From the NCBI RefSeq assembly GCF_013376005.1, contig NZ_JABMJK010000006.1, forward strand, positions 62,001-126,000: a DNA stretch of 64,000 nt, given 5' to 3'. The notes beneath the pieces were generated by a model. It was not told the DNA's origin and did not search any database. It worked only from the letters and a program-made list of their open reading frames with translations. Below are positions 8,047 through 16,942 of this stretch, one piece after another. A program made the translations under genes and the position numbers. How positions within the stretch are numbered: position 1 is the stretch's first letter; every line of letters starts with the position of its first letter. This DNA comes from Duganella sp. SG902. GTDB lineage: Bacteria > Pseudomonadota > Gammaproteobacteria > Burkholderiales > Burkholderiaceae_D.

Positions 8047-9323
8047 TGCAGCTTGACCAGCGGCGTGGTGCGCTTGATCAGGAAGCGCGCCACCGCCAGC
8101 ACGGCGGTGCGCACCGTGCCCAGCACGGCCTGGTGATGCATCAGGTGCAGGCTCACGTACATCATGCGCGCCACAAAGCCATCCACGAACCAGCTTAAGC
8201 CCTTCAGCGAACCCATCAGGCTGCCGACCGAGGTGGTCTGGCCGAACGACACCAGCGAGCCATAGTCGCGATAGATGTAGGGCTTGCCCAGCGGCGGCTG
8301 GTTCCTTTGCTGGCGCAGGAAAGTCCGCAGCAGGTAATCGGCCTGCTGGTGCGCGGCCTGGGCGCGTGGCGGCACCAGCTTGCCATCGTCGCCGGCGCAG
8401 GCGGCGCAATCGCCCAGCGCGTAGATGTGATCGAAGCCCTTGACGGCCAGCGTGCCGTCCACGTCCAGCTGGCCGGACTTCACGGTCGGCAGGCCCAGCG
8501 TCTGGAGGAAATCGGGCGCCTTGATGCCGGCCGCCCACACCACGATTTGCGCCGGATACACCGTCTCGCCGGCGCGCACGCTGGTGGCGTCGATGGCGGT
8601 GACGCGGGTGCCGGTGACCACCGTCACGGCGCGCTGGCGCAGCAAGTCCAGCGCCGCGTCCGAGACTTTCTCCGGCAGCGGCGCCAGGATGCGCGGCGCG
8701 CCTTCCAGCAGGGTGATGCGCACATCGCGCTCGGCCTGCAGCTGGCGGAAGCCGTAGGCCGCGTACACGCCGCTGGCCTCGCGCAACTCGGCCGCCAGCT
8801 CGACGCCGGTGGCGCCGCCGCCGATGATGACCACGTCCACACCATTTTCCTTGTTCAGCTCGGCCAGCGTGAGCAGCTTGAGCAGGGTCAGGCGGAAGCG
8901 CTCGGCGTCCTCGGTGGCGTTCAGGGAGATGGTGTGTTCGGCCGCGCCGGGCACGCCGAAATAATTGGAGGTGCTGCCGACCGCGATCACCAGCTTGTCG
9001 AAGCGGATCCGCCGCTCGGGGAAGATCTCCTGCCCCTCGCTGTTGATGGCGCCCACCGTCAGCAGGCGCTGCCCCGGATCGAGCGCCCGCATCGGCCCGT
9101 AGACGAAGGTGAAGCCGTTGTCGTGCGCCAGCATCTGGTAGGACAGGCCTTCCTGGTGCACGTCCAGCGTGCCGGCCGCCACCTCGTGCAGCGAGGGCTT
9201 CCAGATGTGGAACAGGCGGCTGTCGACCAGCATCACCGCCTCCGGTCCCAGCTTGCGCCCGAGTTTGCAGGCGAGCTCCAGCCCGCCTGCCCCGCCGCCA
9301 ACAATCACGAATTTACTTTGCAA
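8043..9323 (-). CDS. ndh: type II NADH dehydrogenase (NDH-2) (426 aa)
   Basis: This is a non-proton-pumping NADH:quinone oxidoreductase of the FAD-dependent disulfide-reductase fold, peripheral on the inner membrane. It has an FAD dinucleotide motif near residues 5-18 (VIVGGGAGGLELA), an NADH motif near 166-180 (VVIIGGGATGVELA), the ATG-like VVWAAGIKAPD, and the second FAD segment IYALGDCA. The C-terminal amphipathic region ends in basic residues, as is usual for membrane attachment. The length (about 430) is typical. The start is TTG at 9323, with AAAGGG upstream; no in-frame ATG exists there. It may be cotranscribed with the secreted protein gene 40 bp upstream. Confidence 0.92.
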   Translation of the reverse strand: MQSKFVIVGGGAGGLELACKLGRKLGPEAVMLVDSRLFHIWKPSLHEVAAGTLDVHQEGLSYQMLAHDNGFTFVYGPMRALDPGQRLLTVGAINSEGQEIFPERRIRFDKLVIAVGSTSNYFGVPGAAEHTISLNATEDAERFRLTLLKLLTLAELNKENGVDVVIIGGGATGVELAAELREASGVYAAYGFRQLQAERDVRITLLEGAPRILAPLPEKVSDAALDLLRQRAVTVVTGTRVTAIDATSVRAGETVYPAQIVVWAAGIKAPDFLQTLGLPTVKSGQLDVDGTLAVKGFDHIYALGDCAACAGDDGKLVPPRAQAAHQQADYLLRTFLRQQRNQPPLGKPYIYRDYGSLVSFGQTTSVGSLMGSLKGLSWFVDGFVARMMYVSLHLMHHQAVLGTVRTAVLAVARFLIKRTTPLVKLH

Positions 9324-9363
9324 AGCATACCCTTTCTTGATGGCGGCGCTCTACGCCGTGGGA

Positions 9364-9843
9364 TCAGTCGCGTTTATCGTGTCCGTGGCCATTGCCGTTG
9401 CCGTGACCTTTGCCATGGCCTCGGCCCGGGCCGTCGTCGCGGCGGTCATCACGGTAATCGCGGCGGTCGTCGCGGCGGTCATCGTAACGGTCCGGGCCGC
9501 CGCCATGGCGTTCGCGGTAGCGCGGCACGTAGGTGTTGTTGTACCAGTTATCCTGCACGAAATACACGCGCTGGCCGCAGGCATGGTACTTGCCGCAATG
9601 CTTGGCCCAGTTCTTGGCGTGGCCAGGCGGCACGCGCAGGTAGATCGGCGCGCTCTCGACGTAGTGCACCGGACGCTCGATGATCACCGGCTGGCGGTAG
9701 ATCAGTTGCGGCGCGGGATAGTCGCCGATATCGATGCGGCCATAAAAACCGGGTTGGCCGACGCTGATGGAAACACCCACATCGGTGGCAAAGGCGGAGG
9801 CAGACAAGGCCAGCAGGCTGGCGGCGAGTAACTTGGCTTTCAT
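9364..9843 (-). CDS. secreted low-complexity Asp/Arg and Gly/His-rich protein (159 aa)
   Basis: A Sec signal peptide (residues 1-19, LLALSASAFA then TDV) precedes a folded region with a YRQPVIIERPVHYV segment, two cysteines (HCGKYHACGQ) that could form a disulfide, and a VYFVQDNWYNN motif. The tail from about 115 is low complexity: repeats of D-R-R-D then G-H/G-N pairs ending HGHDKRD. Comparable exported proteins are widespread in Oxalobacteraceae and Burkholderiales without assigned function. The His/Asp tail suggests metal or polyanion binding (inference). The tail is encoded by short tandem repeats at 9425-9500 and may vary in length. It is divergent from marR. Confidence 0.75.
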   Translation of the reverse strand: MKAKLLAASLLALSASAFATDVGVSISVGQPGFYGRIDIGDYPAPQLIYRQPVIIERPVHYVESAPIYLRVPPGHAKNWAKHCGKYHACGQRVYFVQDNWYNNTYVPRYRERHGGGPDRYDDRRDDRRDYRDDRRDDGPGRGHGKGHGNGNGHGHDKRD

Positions 9844-9945
9844 GATAAGTCTCTGTTTTTGTACGAGCGAAGGTGCTCATTTCACATGATAGTCGCTTCG
9901 GCGCAAATTTCCGTGCGCTAGCGAACATATATTACCTGTGCTAAA

Positions 9946-9971
9946 CTAATCGTTAGATACCTAACCATTAG
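9946..9971 (+). promoter_or_regulatory. palindromic MarR-type operator upstream of the efflux operon
   Basis: A 26-bp nearly perfect inverted repeat: CTAAT (9946-9950) pairs with ATTAG (9967-9971) and GTTAG (9952-9956) with CTAAC (9961-9965), around ATAC. It ends 12 bp before the marR ATG. A possible promoter, TTACCT (9932) with TAGATA (9954) at 16-nt spacing, would be covered by the palindrome, as expected for autorepression by the downstream MarR protein. Confidence 0.75.
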
Positions 9972-9983
9972 CACCGCAATCAT

Positions 9984-10418
9984 ATGTCTTCTATAGAAGA
10001 ACGCTTCTCGGCCGCCCTGCACAATTCGGCCCGCGCCTGGCGCCTGGCCATCGACCGCCGCCTCAAGCACCTCAACCTGAGCCAGGCCAGCTGGATGGCG
10101 ATCGCCCTCACCGCCAAGGAAAAGGAGCCGCCGTCGCAAACCCGGCTGGCCGCGCGCGCCGGCGTGGAAGACCCGACCATGGTGGCCACCGTCGACCGGC
10201 TGGTGAAGGCCGGCTACATGGTGCGCACGCCATCCGCCACCGACCGCCGCGTCAAGCTCCTCAGCCTGACGCCGGCCGGGCAGGAAGTGTACGAATCGGT
10301 ATGGAAGGAGGCCGACGCCCTGCGCCGCGAACTGCTGGGCAACGTCGATCCCGACACGCTGCGTACCGTGACCACCTTCCTTGAAGCCATCCAGGCCAAC
10401 ATCGAGTCGCTGCCATGA
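9984..10418 (+). CDS. MarR family transcriptional regulator (144 aa)
   Basis: This is a winged-helix dimeric repressor of the standard MarR length. The DNA-recognition helix and wing are visible at about 50-90 (QTRLAARAGVEDPTMVATVD, SATDRRVKLLSLT). Helices at both ends provide the dimer interface. It is the first gene of a four-gene efflux operon, and its stop overlaps the pump start by 4 nt. It most likely represses its own promoter through the 9946-9971 palindrome and is released by a phenolic or drug ligand, as in EmrR/MprA-type systems (family knowledge). The start ATG has only a weak upstream purine stretch. Confidence 0.92.
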   Translation: MSSIEERFSAALHNSARAWRLAIDRRLKHLNLSQASWMAIALTAKEKEPPSQTRLAARAGVEDPTMVATVDRLVKAGYMVRTPSATDRRVKLLSLTPAGQEVYESVWKEADALRRELLGNVDPDTLRTVTTFLEAIQANIESLP

Positions 10419-11953
10419 GCGGCGCCGCAACCGTCGCCGCCGCGCCTGACGACGGCCTGAACCGCCGCATGATCACCATCTCGATCATGCTGGCGACCGT
10501 CATCCAGGCGCTCGACGGCACCATCGCCAACGTCGCCCTGCCGCACATGCAGGGCAGCCTGTCGGCCTCGCAGGACCAGATCACCTGGGTGCTGACCTCC
10601 TTCATCGTGGCCGCCGCCATCGCCACGCCGCTGACCGGCTGGCTGTGCGACCGCTTCGGCCAGAAGAACATCTTCCTTGCCTCGGTGGCCGGCTTCACGG
10701 TCGCCTCGGTGCTGTGCGGCCTGTCCGGCTCGCTGACCGAGATCGTGATCGCGCGCCTGCTGCAGGGGATCTTCGGCGCCGCGCTGGTGCCGCTGTCGCA
10801 AGCCACGCTGCTGGACATCAATCCGCGCGAGAAGCACGGCTCGGCCATGGCCGTGTGGGGCATGGGCGTGATGATCGGTCCCATCCTGGGCCCCACCCTG
10901 GGCGGCTGGCTGACCGACAGCTACGACTGGCGCTGGGTGTTCTTCATCAACGTGCCGGTCGGCGCGATGGCCTTCTACGGCATCTGGCGCTACATCCGCA
11001 AGGCCGAGGCGCCGCGCAAGATGCGCTTCGACGCGTTTGGCTTCGCCACCCTGAGCCTGGCCATCGGCGCGCTGCAAATGCTGCTCGACCGCGGCGAACA
11101 GAACGACTGGTTCGGCTCCACCGAAACGTGGGTCGAAGCCATCATCCTGGCGCTGAGCTTCGCCTGGTTTGTCGCCCACACGGCCACCCGGCCGGCCGGC
11201 AAATCCTTCTTCGATTACCGACTGCTGCGCAATGCCAACTACGTCAGCGGTCTGTTGTTCATCTTCATCGTGGGCCTGGTGCTGTACGCCACGCGGGCAC
11301 TCACCCCCTCGATGTTGCAAAGCCTGATGGGCTACCCGGCCAAGATCGCCGGCCTGGTGACGGCGCCGAGCGGCATCGGCACCATGGTGGCGATGATGGT
11401 GGTCGGCCGCCTGGTGGGCAAGATCGACCTGCGCGTGCTGCTGGCGACCGGTTTCCTCATCACCGCCTTCTCGCTGTGGCAGATGACGGGCTACACGCTG
11501 GTGCTGTCGCAGAGCGACATCGTCTGGCCCGGCGTGATACAGGGCCTGGGCCTCGGGCTGGTGTTCGTGCCGCTGAGCGCCGCCACCTTCGCCACGCTGT
11601 CGCCCGAGATGCGCGCCGAAGGCACGGCCATCTACAGCCTGATACGCAACATCGGCAGCTCGATCGGCATCGCGCTGGTGCAAACGCTGCTGGCGCGCAA
11701 CACGCAGACCGTGCATGCCTCGCTGGCGGAACACATCACCGCCACCAATCCGGCGCTGCTGGACAACCTGGCCACGCCGCAGGCGGCGGCCATGCTGAAT
11801 AACGAGATCACCCGCCAGGCGTCGATGATCGCCTACGTGGACGACTTCTGGCTGATGATGATCGCGACGCTGTGCGTGATTCCGCTGCTGTTGCTGATTA
11901 AACCGCCACCCAAGACCGCACCGGCAGCGGTCGATCACGCTGCGATGGAATGA
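10415..11953 (+). CDS. DHA2-family MFS multidrug efflux pump (EmrB/QacA type, 512 aa)
   Basis: A 14-helix drug:H+ antiporter. Motif LDGTIANVALPHM in helix 1 (near 29-41) is characteristic of the DHA2 group. Motif A lies in the loop after helix 2 (GWLCDRFGQKN). Motif C-like glycines are in helix 5 (MGVMIGPILGPTLGGWLTD), and VPVG follows in helix 6. It overlaps marR by ATGA (10415-10418), so it is translationally coupled. Together with the next two gene products it forms an inner-membrane pump, periplasmic adaptor and outer-membrane channel, the EmrAB-TolC arrangement. The substrate cannot be read from the sequence. Confidence 0.93.
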   Translation: MSGAATVAAAPDDGLNRRMITISIMLATVIQALDGTIANVALPHMQGSLSASQDQITWVLTSFIVAAAIATPLTGWLCDRFGQKNIFLASVAGFTVASVLCGLSGSLTEIVIARLLQGIFGAALVPLSQATLLDINPREKHGSAMAVWGMGVMIGPILGPTLGGWLTDSYDWRWVFFINVPVGAMAFYGIWRYIRKAEAPRKMRFDAFGFATLSLAIGALQMLLDRGEQNDWFGSTETWVEAIILALSFAWFVAHTATRPAGKSFFDYRLLRNANYVSGLLFIFIVGLVLYATRALTPSMLQSLMGYPAKIAGLVTAPSGIGTMVAMMVVGRLVGKIDLRVLLATGFLITAFSLWQMTGYTLVLSQSDIVWPGVIQGLGLGLVFVPLSAATFATLSPEMRAEGTAIYSLIRNIGSSIGIALVQTLLARNTQTVHASLAEHITATNPALLDNLATPQAAAMLNNEITRQASMIAYVDDFWLMMIATLCVIPLLLLIKPPPKTAPAAVDHAAME

Positions 11954-11964
11954 GGAGAAACCAA

Positions 11965-13398
11965 GTGAAAACCACGCTATCAATCCTGGCGGCGGCCGCC
12001 ACGCTGGCCCTGGCCGGCTGCGCGCAGATCCCGCCCGACAGCCACGCGCTGGCCAGGCGCGACGTCGCCAACGCCGACCTGTCGGCCAACATCAAGCTGG
12101 CCAGGGAAGGCTGGCCGCAAGCGCAGTGGTGGACCGCCTACCATGACGAACAACTGAACGCCATCATCGCGCAGGCGCTGGCCAGTGGACCGTCGCTGGA
12201 GGTGGCGGCGGCGCACATCGGCAGCGCGCGTTCCTCGCTGTCGCGCAGCGTGGCCGACCTGGGCATCGCCGGCACCGTGAACGGCAACGTCAACCGCCAG
12301 CGCTACTCGGGCACCGGCCTGTTCCCGGCGCCGATCGGCGGCGCCTACTTCACCGAGGAGACATTGCGCCTGGACCTGCGCTACAACTTCGATTGGTGGG
12401 GCAAGAACCGCGCGCAGGTCGCCGCGGCCGTGGGCGAATTGAACGCCGGCCGCGCCGCCTACGCGGAAGCCGAGCAGGCACTGGCCGCGTCCATCGCGCA
12501 AAGCTATTTCCGCCTGCAGGGCGCGTGGGCGCGCCTGGCCAATACCGATCAACTGGCGGCCACACAAACGGCGCTGGTGCAAGACAAGGCCAAGCTCATC
12601 GCCCAAGGCCTGGCCAACGCCGACGACCAGCGCGCAGCCGAGGCGGAACTGCGGCAGACCGCCAGGCAGCAGGCCGCGCTCAAAGCCGATATCGAGCACG
12701 AACGCGAAGCGCTGCGCGCGCTGGCCGGCGCCAGCAGCGCCGCGCTTGCCGACCTGAAGCCAGTCACCATGTCGCCAACGCCGCACGCCCTGCCGGCGCA
12801 CCTCGGCATGGAACTGCTGGCGCGCCGTCCTGACCTGCAAGCGGCGCGCTGGAAGCTGGAAGCCTCGCTCAGCAAGATCGATGCTGCCAGGGCCGCGTTC
12901 TATCCGGACGTGAACCTGACCGGCTCGATTGGTCTGAATAGCGTGAAGGCGGAAGACCTGCTGCAACTGGCCAGCCGCACCTTGTATATCGGGCCGAGCG
13001 TATCGCTGCCGCTGTTCGACAGCAAACGCCTCGATGCGGAACTGGACAGCGCGCGCACCAACCGCAACGAACGCATCGCCGAATACAACCAGACCATCGT
13101 CGAAGCCGTGCGCGAAGTGGCGCAAGGCGGCGCGCAACTGCAAGGCATCGAACAACAGATCACGCAGCAGGCGGCGGCCACCGCGATGGCGCGCGCGCAA
13201 CTGGCATCGGCACAGAAGCGGCTCGAGCACGGCCTGGCCGACAACAGCGGCGTGCTCAACGCGCGCCTGGCCCTGCTCAAGCAGCAGGATGCCGACCTCT
13301 ATCTGCAACAGGTACAACTGCTGGCCGAAGTCGCGCTGACCAACGCGCTGGGCGGCGGCTATCACGAAGAAGCACCGCTGGCGACCGCCATCAAATAA
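11965..13398 (+). CDS. NodT-family outer-membrane efflux lipoprotein (477 aa)
   Basis: An outer-membrane factor of the TolC superfamily. A lipoprotein signal with lipobox LAGC leaves an acylated cysteine at about residue 18. Two OEP repeats follow (about 60-250 and 270-455) with long alternating helices; motifs include QWWTAYHDEQLN, RLDLRYNFDWWGKNRAQ and LLARRPDLQAARW. The GTG at 11965 is preferred because GAGGAG sits 8 nt upstream, overlapping the pump's stop; an ATG at 11950 would add five residues and leave no ribosome site. The protein forms the outer-membrane exit duct of the efflux system. Confidence 0.9.
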   Translation: MKTTLSILAAAATLALAGCAQIPPDSHALARRDVANADLSANIKLAREGWPQAQWWTAYHDEQLNAIIAQALASGPSLEVAAAHIGSARSSLSRSVADLGIAGTVNGNVNRQRYSGTGLFPAPIGGAYFTEETLRLDLRYNFDWWGKNRAQVAAAVGELNAGRAAYAEAEQALAASIAQSYFRLQGAWARLANTDQLAATQTALVQDKAKLIAQGLANADDQRAAEAELRQTARQQAALKADIEHEREALRALAGASSAALADLKPVTMSPTPHALPAHLGMELLARRPDLQAARWKLEASLSKIDAARAAFYPDVNLTGSIGLNSVKAEDLLQLASRTLYIGPSVSLPLFDSKRLDAELDSARTNRNERIAEYNQTIVEAVREVAQGGAQLQGIEQQITQQAAATAMARAQLASAQKRLEHGLADNSGVLNARLALLKQQDADLYLQQVQLLAEVALTNALGGGYHEEAPLATAIK

Positions 13399-13408
13399 GG
13401 ATCACATC

Positions 13409-14557
13409 ATGAGCACCGACACCACCCAACCCAATGAAAAAAAGCGCAAGTTCATGCTGGCGGCGATCACGCTGGCCTTCATCGCCGCCGGCGCGGCGTA
13501 TGCGGTCTACTACGCGGCCGTACTGTCCAAGGTGCAGGAGACCGACAACGCCTACGTGGGCGGCAACCTGGTCAACCTGTCGTCGCAGGTGACCGGCAAC
13601 GTGACCGAGATCCGCGCCGACGAGACGCAGATGGTGCAAGCGGGCGCGCCGCTGATCCAGCTCGATGCGGCCGACGCCGACATCGCGCTGGCGCAGGCCG
13701 ACGCGAAGCTGGGCGCCGCCGTGCGTCAGCAGCGCCAGCGCTACGCCGACGTGGCCCAGTACGACGCCACCGTCGCACTGCGCAAGCTGCAATTGAAGAA
13801 TGCCGAAGACGACCTGGCGCGCCGCAAACCGCTGGCCGCCGACCACACCATCTCCGGCGAGGAAGTCGAACACGCGCGCCAGGCCGTGGCCGATGCGCGC
13901 GCGGCGATCGCGGTCGCGCTCAGGCAGGAGGAAGCGGCCAAGGCCGGCGTCAGCGGCGTATCGGTGGCGCAGCATCCGGCGGTGCAGGCGGCCAAGGCCG
14001 ACTATGTGCAGGCATGGCTGGCGTCGCGCCGCAACACCATCCTGGCGCCGGTGTCGGGCTACGTGGCCAAGCGCAGCGTGCAAATCGGCGCGCGCGCCAC
14101 GCCGGGCACCTCGCTGATGGCGATCGTGCCGCTGGACCAGCTGTGGGTGGACGCCAACTTCAAGGAATCGGAATTGAAGAACATCCGCGTCGGCCAGCCG
14201 ACCAAGGTGGAGGCGGACATGTATGGCAGCAAAGTGCAATTCCATGGCCGCGTGGTGGGCCTGTCGGCCGGCACCGGCAGCGCCTTCTCGCTGCTGCCGG
14301 CGCAAAACGCCAGCGGCAACTGGATCAAGGTGGTGCAGCGCCTGCCGGTGCGCATCGCGCTCGATCCGAAGGAGCTGAAGGAACACCCGCTGCGCATCGG
14401 CCTGTCGACCACCGTGTCGGTCGACGTGAGCAAGACCGACGGCCCGGTGCTGGGCGCGGCCATGCCGCAAACGCCGGTCTACACCACGCAGGCGCTGACG
14501 CAGCCGCTGCAACAAGCCGCCAGCGCCGCCGACGCCATCATCGCCCGCAACCTCTAA
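13409..14557 (+). CDS. EmrA/HlyD-type membrane fusion (adaptor) protein (382 aa)
   Basis: An N-terminal anchor helix (about 14-38, LAAITLAFIAAGAAYAVYYA) precedes a periplasmic part: a split biotinyl-lipoyl domain (TDNAYVGGNLVNLSSQVTG, then NTILAPVSGYVAKRSVQIG), an alpha-hairpin (about 85-200) and a beta-barrel (LWVDANFKESELKNIRVGQP). These are hallmarks of EmrA. It links the MFS pump to the outer-membrane lipoprotein. Its gene follows that of the lipoprotein by 10 bp with AAGGA before the ATG. Its stop codon overlaps the convergent downstream gene by 4 nt (CTAA). Confidence 0.93.
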   Translation: MSTDTTQPNEKKRKFMLAAITLAFIAAGAAYAVYYAAVLSKVQETDNAYVGGNLVNLSSQVTGNVTEIRADETQMVQAGAPLIQLDAADADIALAQADAKLGAAVRQQRQRYADVAQYDATVALRKLQLKNAEDDLARRKPLAADHTISGEEVEHARQAVADARAAIAVALRQEEAAKAGVSGVSVAQHPAVQAAKADYVQAWLASRRNTILAPVSGYVAKRSVQIGARATPGTSLMAIVPLDQLWVDANFKESELKNIRVGQPTKVEADMYGSKVQFHGRVVGLSAGTGSAFSLLPAQNASGNWIKVVQRLPVRIALDPKELKEHPLRIGLSTTVSVDVSKTDGPVLGAAMPQTPVYTTQALTQPLQQAASAADAIIARNL

Positions 14558-16104
14558 CGCAACTCGGCGTCCAGCTGGCGGATGGCGGCTTGGGCCTGGG
14601 TGATCACGCGGTCGGCGATGCGCTGGCGCATGCCGGGCACGCGCCCGGCGGCTTCGGCTTCCAGCAAAATCGGCGTCAGCATCTGCACGGCCGAGTCGCG
14701 GAAGCCCTCCGCCACTTGGTCCAGCTGGGCGTTGAACGATTGCTCCGCCGCCAGTAGCTGCTTGCGCAGCTCTTCCTCAAAGGCGATGCGCTTGTCGCGG
14801 ATTTCGGTGCGTTTGCGCTTGCCGCCATCGGTGAACCACTTGAACGCGCCGGCCAGCAGCACCGCGCCGCCGACGAACGGCGCCACCGGCGCCACCACTG
14901 GCAGCACCACGGCCGCGCCGATCAGGTAGGCCGCCGTGCCGGTGCTGGCCGCCACCGCCGCGCCGCTGACCAGCGTCACATTGGCCGCCGTATCGAGCTT
15001 GTTGACGATGCGCGTGCCGATGCGCATGCGCGGCATCAGCTTGGCCAGCGCGGCGTGATGCTGCCGCTGGAACACGCTCGCCTGCCCCAGCTTCATCCCC
15101 GACTGGAACAGCCGCAAGTCTTCCTGCAACAGCTGCAAGGCCTGCTCCTTGCGGCGCACGATGCGGTCCAGACGCCGCTCCATCTCCTGCCCGAACTGAT
15201 TGCGGCCCATGCTGGCCCACACGTCCTCGTCTTTCCACTTATCGGTGTTGAGGCGGTCCGTCATCGCCAGTTCGATGGCGTTGCCGGCGTCGTGCACGGC
15301 GTCGTCGATTTCCTCGCTCATCAGGCGGCGCTCGTAGGCGATGCGCTGATCGACCAGGATCAGGCGCTGCGTCACCTGGTTTTTCAGGTCATTGGCGGCG
15401 CTGACCAGCGAGCTGGCGGCGGCCTCGCCCACCGACAGCAGGCGCGCCTGCTCCAGATAGTTGCCGATATCCTGCGTGATGGCGGCGGTGGTGGCGCGCA
15501 CCACGTCGCGCAGCGCGGTTTGGTCGATTTCGCCGGACTGGAAATGGCGAGCGTGGGTGATCAATTCCTGCTGACCGGCGGTGCGGCCGAAATCCGCCAC
15601 CGCGTCGGCCAGCGAGCGGCCGCGCACCAGCCGGCGCGCCTGCTCGCCGAGATTGGCGAGCAGGCCGCGCTCCTCGGCCGGCGGCAGGCGTTCCAGGTCT
15701 TCCGGCGACAGCCGCACCGACAGCGCTTTCGCCAGCCGCTGCGCCAATGGGCGTGCGTCGGCGCCGTGCAGCGCCAGCAGCGGGATGGTCATGCTCAGCG
15801 CATGTTCGCGCGCCTGCTGGTCGATGCCGGTGCAGCTGCGGCTGAGCGCGTTCAGCGCCCAGTCGACTTCCACGCCCGATTCGATGGCGTTCAGGACCAG
15901 CGCGGTGAAGACGGCGGACGACTGGCCATCGCCGGCGATGTCGGTGACGGCGGCGAACTGGGCCAGTGTGAGGCTGCCGCCGTTACCGGCGATCGCCCCC
16001 ACCGCCCGCGCGTAAGCGGAGCTGAAACTCTGGTCGGAAGACAGATGCTCGTCCAGCGAGCGCACAACAATATCCACGCCTGCTCCAGTTGGTTGTGATG
16101 CCAT
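14554..16104 (-). CDS. helical membrane protein with dynamin-like C-terminal layout, no GTPase (516 aa)
   Basis: The function is unknown. The N-terminal 150 residues are an all-helical segment reminiscent of TerB-type domains (AYARAVGAIAGNGGSLTLAQF, ALVLNAIESGVEVDWAL). A long helical middle follows (about 180-380, many Glu/Arg/Gln). Two closely spaced hydrophobic segments at about 385-430 (VSGAAVAASTGTAAYLIGAA, VAPFVGGAVLLAGAFKWF) lead into a basic loop and a C-terminal coiled coil. Paired membrane segments between long helices resemble the rear half of bacterial dynamin-like proteins, but no P-loop GTPase motif is present. The start at 16104 follows the 25-bp gap after the small coiled-coil gene, so the two are probably cotranscribed. 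An upstream start at 16170 would overlap that gene. Confidence 0.7.
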   Translation of the reverse strand: MASQPTGAGVDIVVRSLDEHLSSDQSFSSAYARAVGAIAGNGGSLTLAQFAAVTDIAGDGQSSAVFTALVLNAIESGVEVDWALNALSRSCTGIDQQAREHALSMTIPLLALHGADARPLAQRLAKALSVRLSPEDLERLPPAEERGLLANLGEQARRLVRGRSLADAVADFGRTAGQQELITHARHFQSGEIDQTALRDVVRATTAAITQDIGNYLEQARLLSVGEAAASSLVSAANDLKNQVTQRLILVDQRIAYERRLMSEEIDDAVHDAGNAIELAMTDRLNTDKWKDEDVWASMGRNQFGQEMERRLDRIVRRKEQALQLLQEDLRLFQSGMKLGQASVFQRQHHAALAKLMPRMRIGTRIVNKLDTAANVTLVSGAAVAASTGTAAYLIGAAVVLPVVAPVAPFVGGAVLLAGAFKWFTDGGKRKRTEIRDKRIAFEEELRKQLLAAEQSFNAQLDQVAEGFRDSAVQMLTPILLEAEAAGRVPGMRQRIADRVITQAQAAIRQLDAELR

Positions 16105-16129
16105 TATGGCATTGTAACTGAAGCGCGGC

Positions 16130-16390
16130 TTAGTGAGGCAGGGCGCGGATGAGTGCGATGATGGCGCCAACCGTAATCGTGGTCTGGGCCATAAACAACG
16201 AGACCATCCACATCAGGATATCGGCTTTAAACTCCTTGAACTCGGCTCTTACCCACTCTTTCGTTGCCAAGGTGTCCTGGAGATTATGCAAAGCTTCGCC
16301 CAACGCATCGGCGTGCGCCAGCGCCTGCTCGGGCGCCACGCCGCCATCCTCGAGCGTTTTACGATATTTGGTGGATTCGACGGAGTTCAT
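16130..16390 (-). CDS. small coiled-coil membrane protein, DUF1640-like (86 aa)
   Basis: A helical, charged N-terminal part (ALAHADALGEALHNLQDTL, TKEWVRAEFKEFKAD) is followed by one C-terminal transmembrane helix (MWMVSLFMAQTTITVGAIIALI). The TKEW/E-x-K pattern just before the membrane helix is typical of DUF1640/CCDC90-like small proteins, often encoded near mobile or toxin-related loci but without firm function. It is followed after 25 bp by the 516-residue membrane protein gene. A second protein of this architecture is encoded at 20886-21233. Confidence 0.7.
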   Translation of the reverse strand: MNSVESTKYRKTLEDGGVAPEQALAHADALGEALHNLQDTLATKEWVRAEFKEFKADILMWMVSLFMAQTTITVGAIIALIRALPH

Positions 16391-16444
16391 GGGAACAGTA
16401 TGCGCCGCCGGCCGACGATTGCAAGCGGCGCACTTTGATGTGGA

Positions 16445-16942
16445 TCAGCCCTGCACCACTTCGGTCGATAAAGTCAGCGTTTCCTTGATTTCTTCCATCA
16501 CGACATAACTTTTCGACTGCGCCGCGCCAGGCAGGCTGAGCAGCATCTCGCCCAGCAGCTTGCGGTACTCCGCCATCTCATGAATGCGCGCCTTGATCAG
16601 ATAGTCGAAGTCGCCCGACACCAGATGGCACTCCTGCACCTCCGGAATCCGCAGCACCTCGCGCCGGAATTGCTCGAACGCCGGCCCCGACTTCTGGTTC
16701 AGCGTGATCTCCACAAACACCAGCAGCTTGGCCCCCAGCGACGGCGGATCGATGCGCGCGTGGTAACCGGTGATCACGCCATCCCGCTCCATGCGCTTGA
16801 CCCGCTCGATGGTCGGCGTGGTCGACAAGCCGACCTGCTCGCCCAGGTCCTTCATCGAGATCCGCCCGTCCTCCTGCAGGATCTGCAATATCTTTCTGTC
16901 CAGCTTATCCAGCCCCCGGACCGATTCTTTTTGAATTCGCAT
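16445..16942 (-). CDS. Lrp/AsnC family regulator, probable controller of dadA (165 aa)
   Basis: An N-terminal winged HTH (about 8-60: LDKLDRKILQILQEDGRISM, DLGEQVGLSTTPTIERVKRM) is joined to a C-terminal RAM ligand-binding/oligomerisation domain (VFVEITLNQKSGPAFEQFRR, CHLVSGDFDYLIKARI). The size and motifs match Lrp/BkdR/DadR-type regulators. The ATG at 16942 is chosen because the homology starts there; an upstream extension to 17008 would run into the intergenic region. It is divergent from dadA over 98 bp of AT-rich DNA, the usual layout for a D/L-alanine-responsive activator of dadA. Confidence 0.92.
   Translation of the reverse strand: MRIQKESVRGLDKLDRKILQILQEDGRISMKDLGEQVGLSTTPTIERVKRMERDGVITGYHARIDPPSLGAKLLVFVEITLNQKSGPAFEQFRREVLRIPEVQECHLVSGDFDYLIKARIHEMAEYRKLLGEMLLSLPGAAQSKSYVVMEEIKETLTLSTEVVQG

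Noticed and set aside
9425..9500. Possible CRISPR or tandem-repeat array
   Set aside because: The short repeats are the coding sequence of the D/R-rich tail; there are no unique spacers or regular repeat length.
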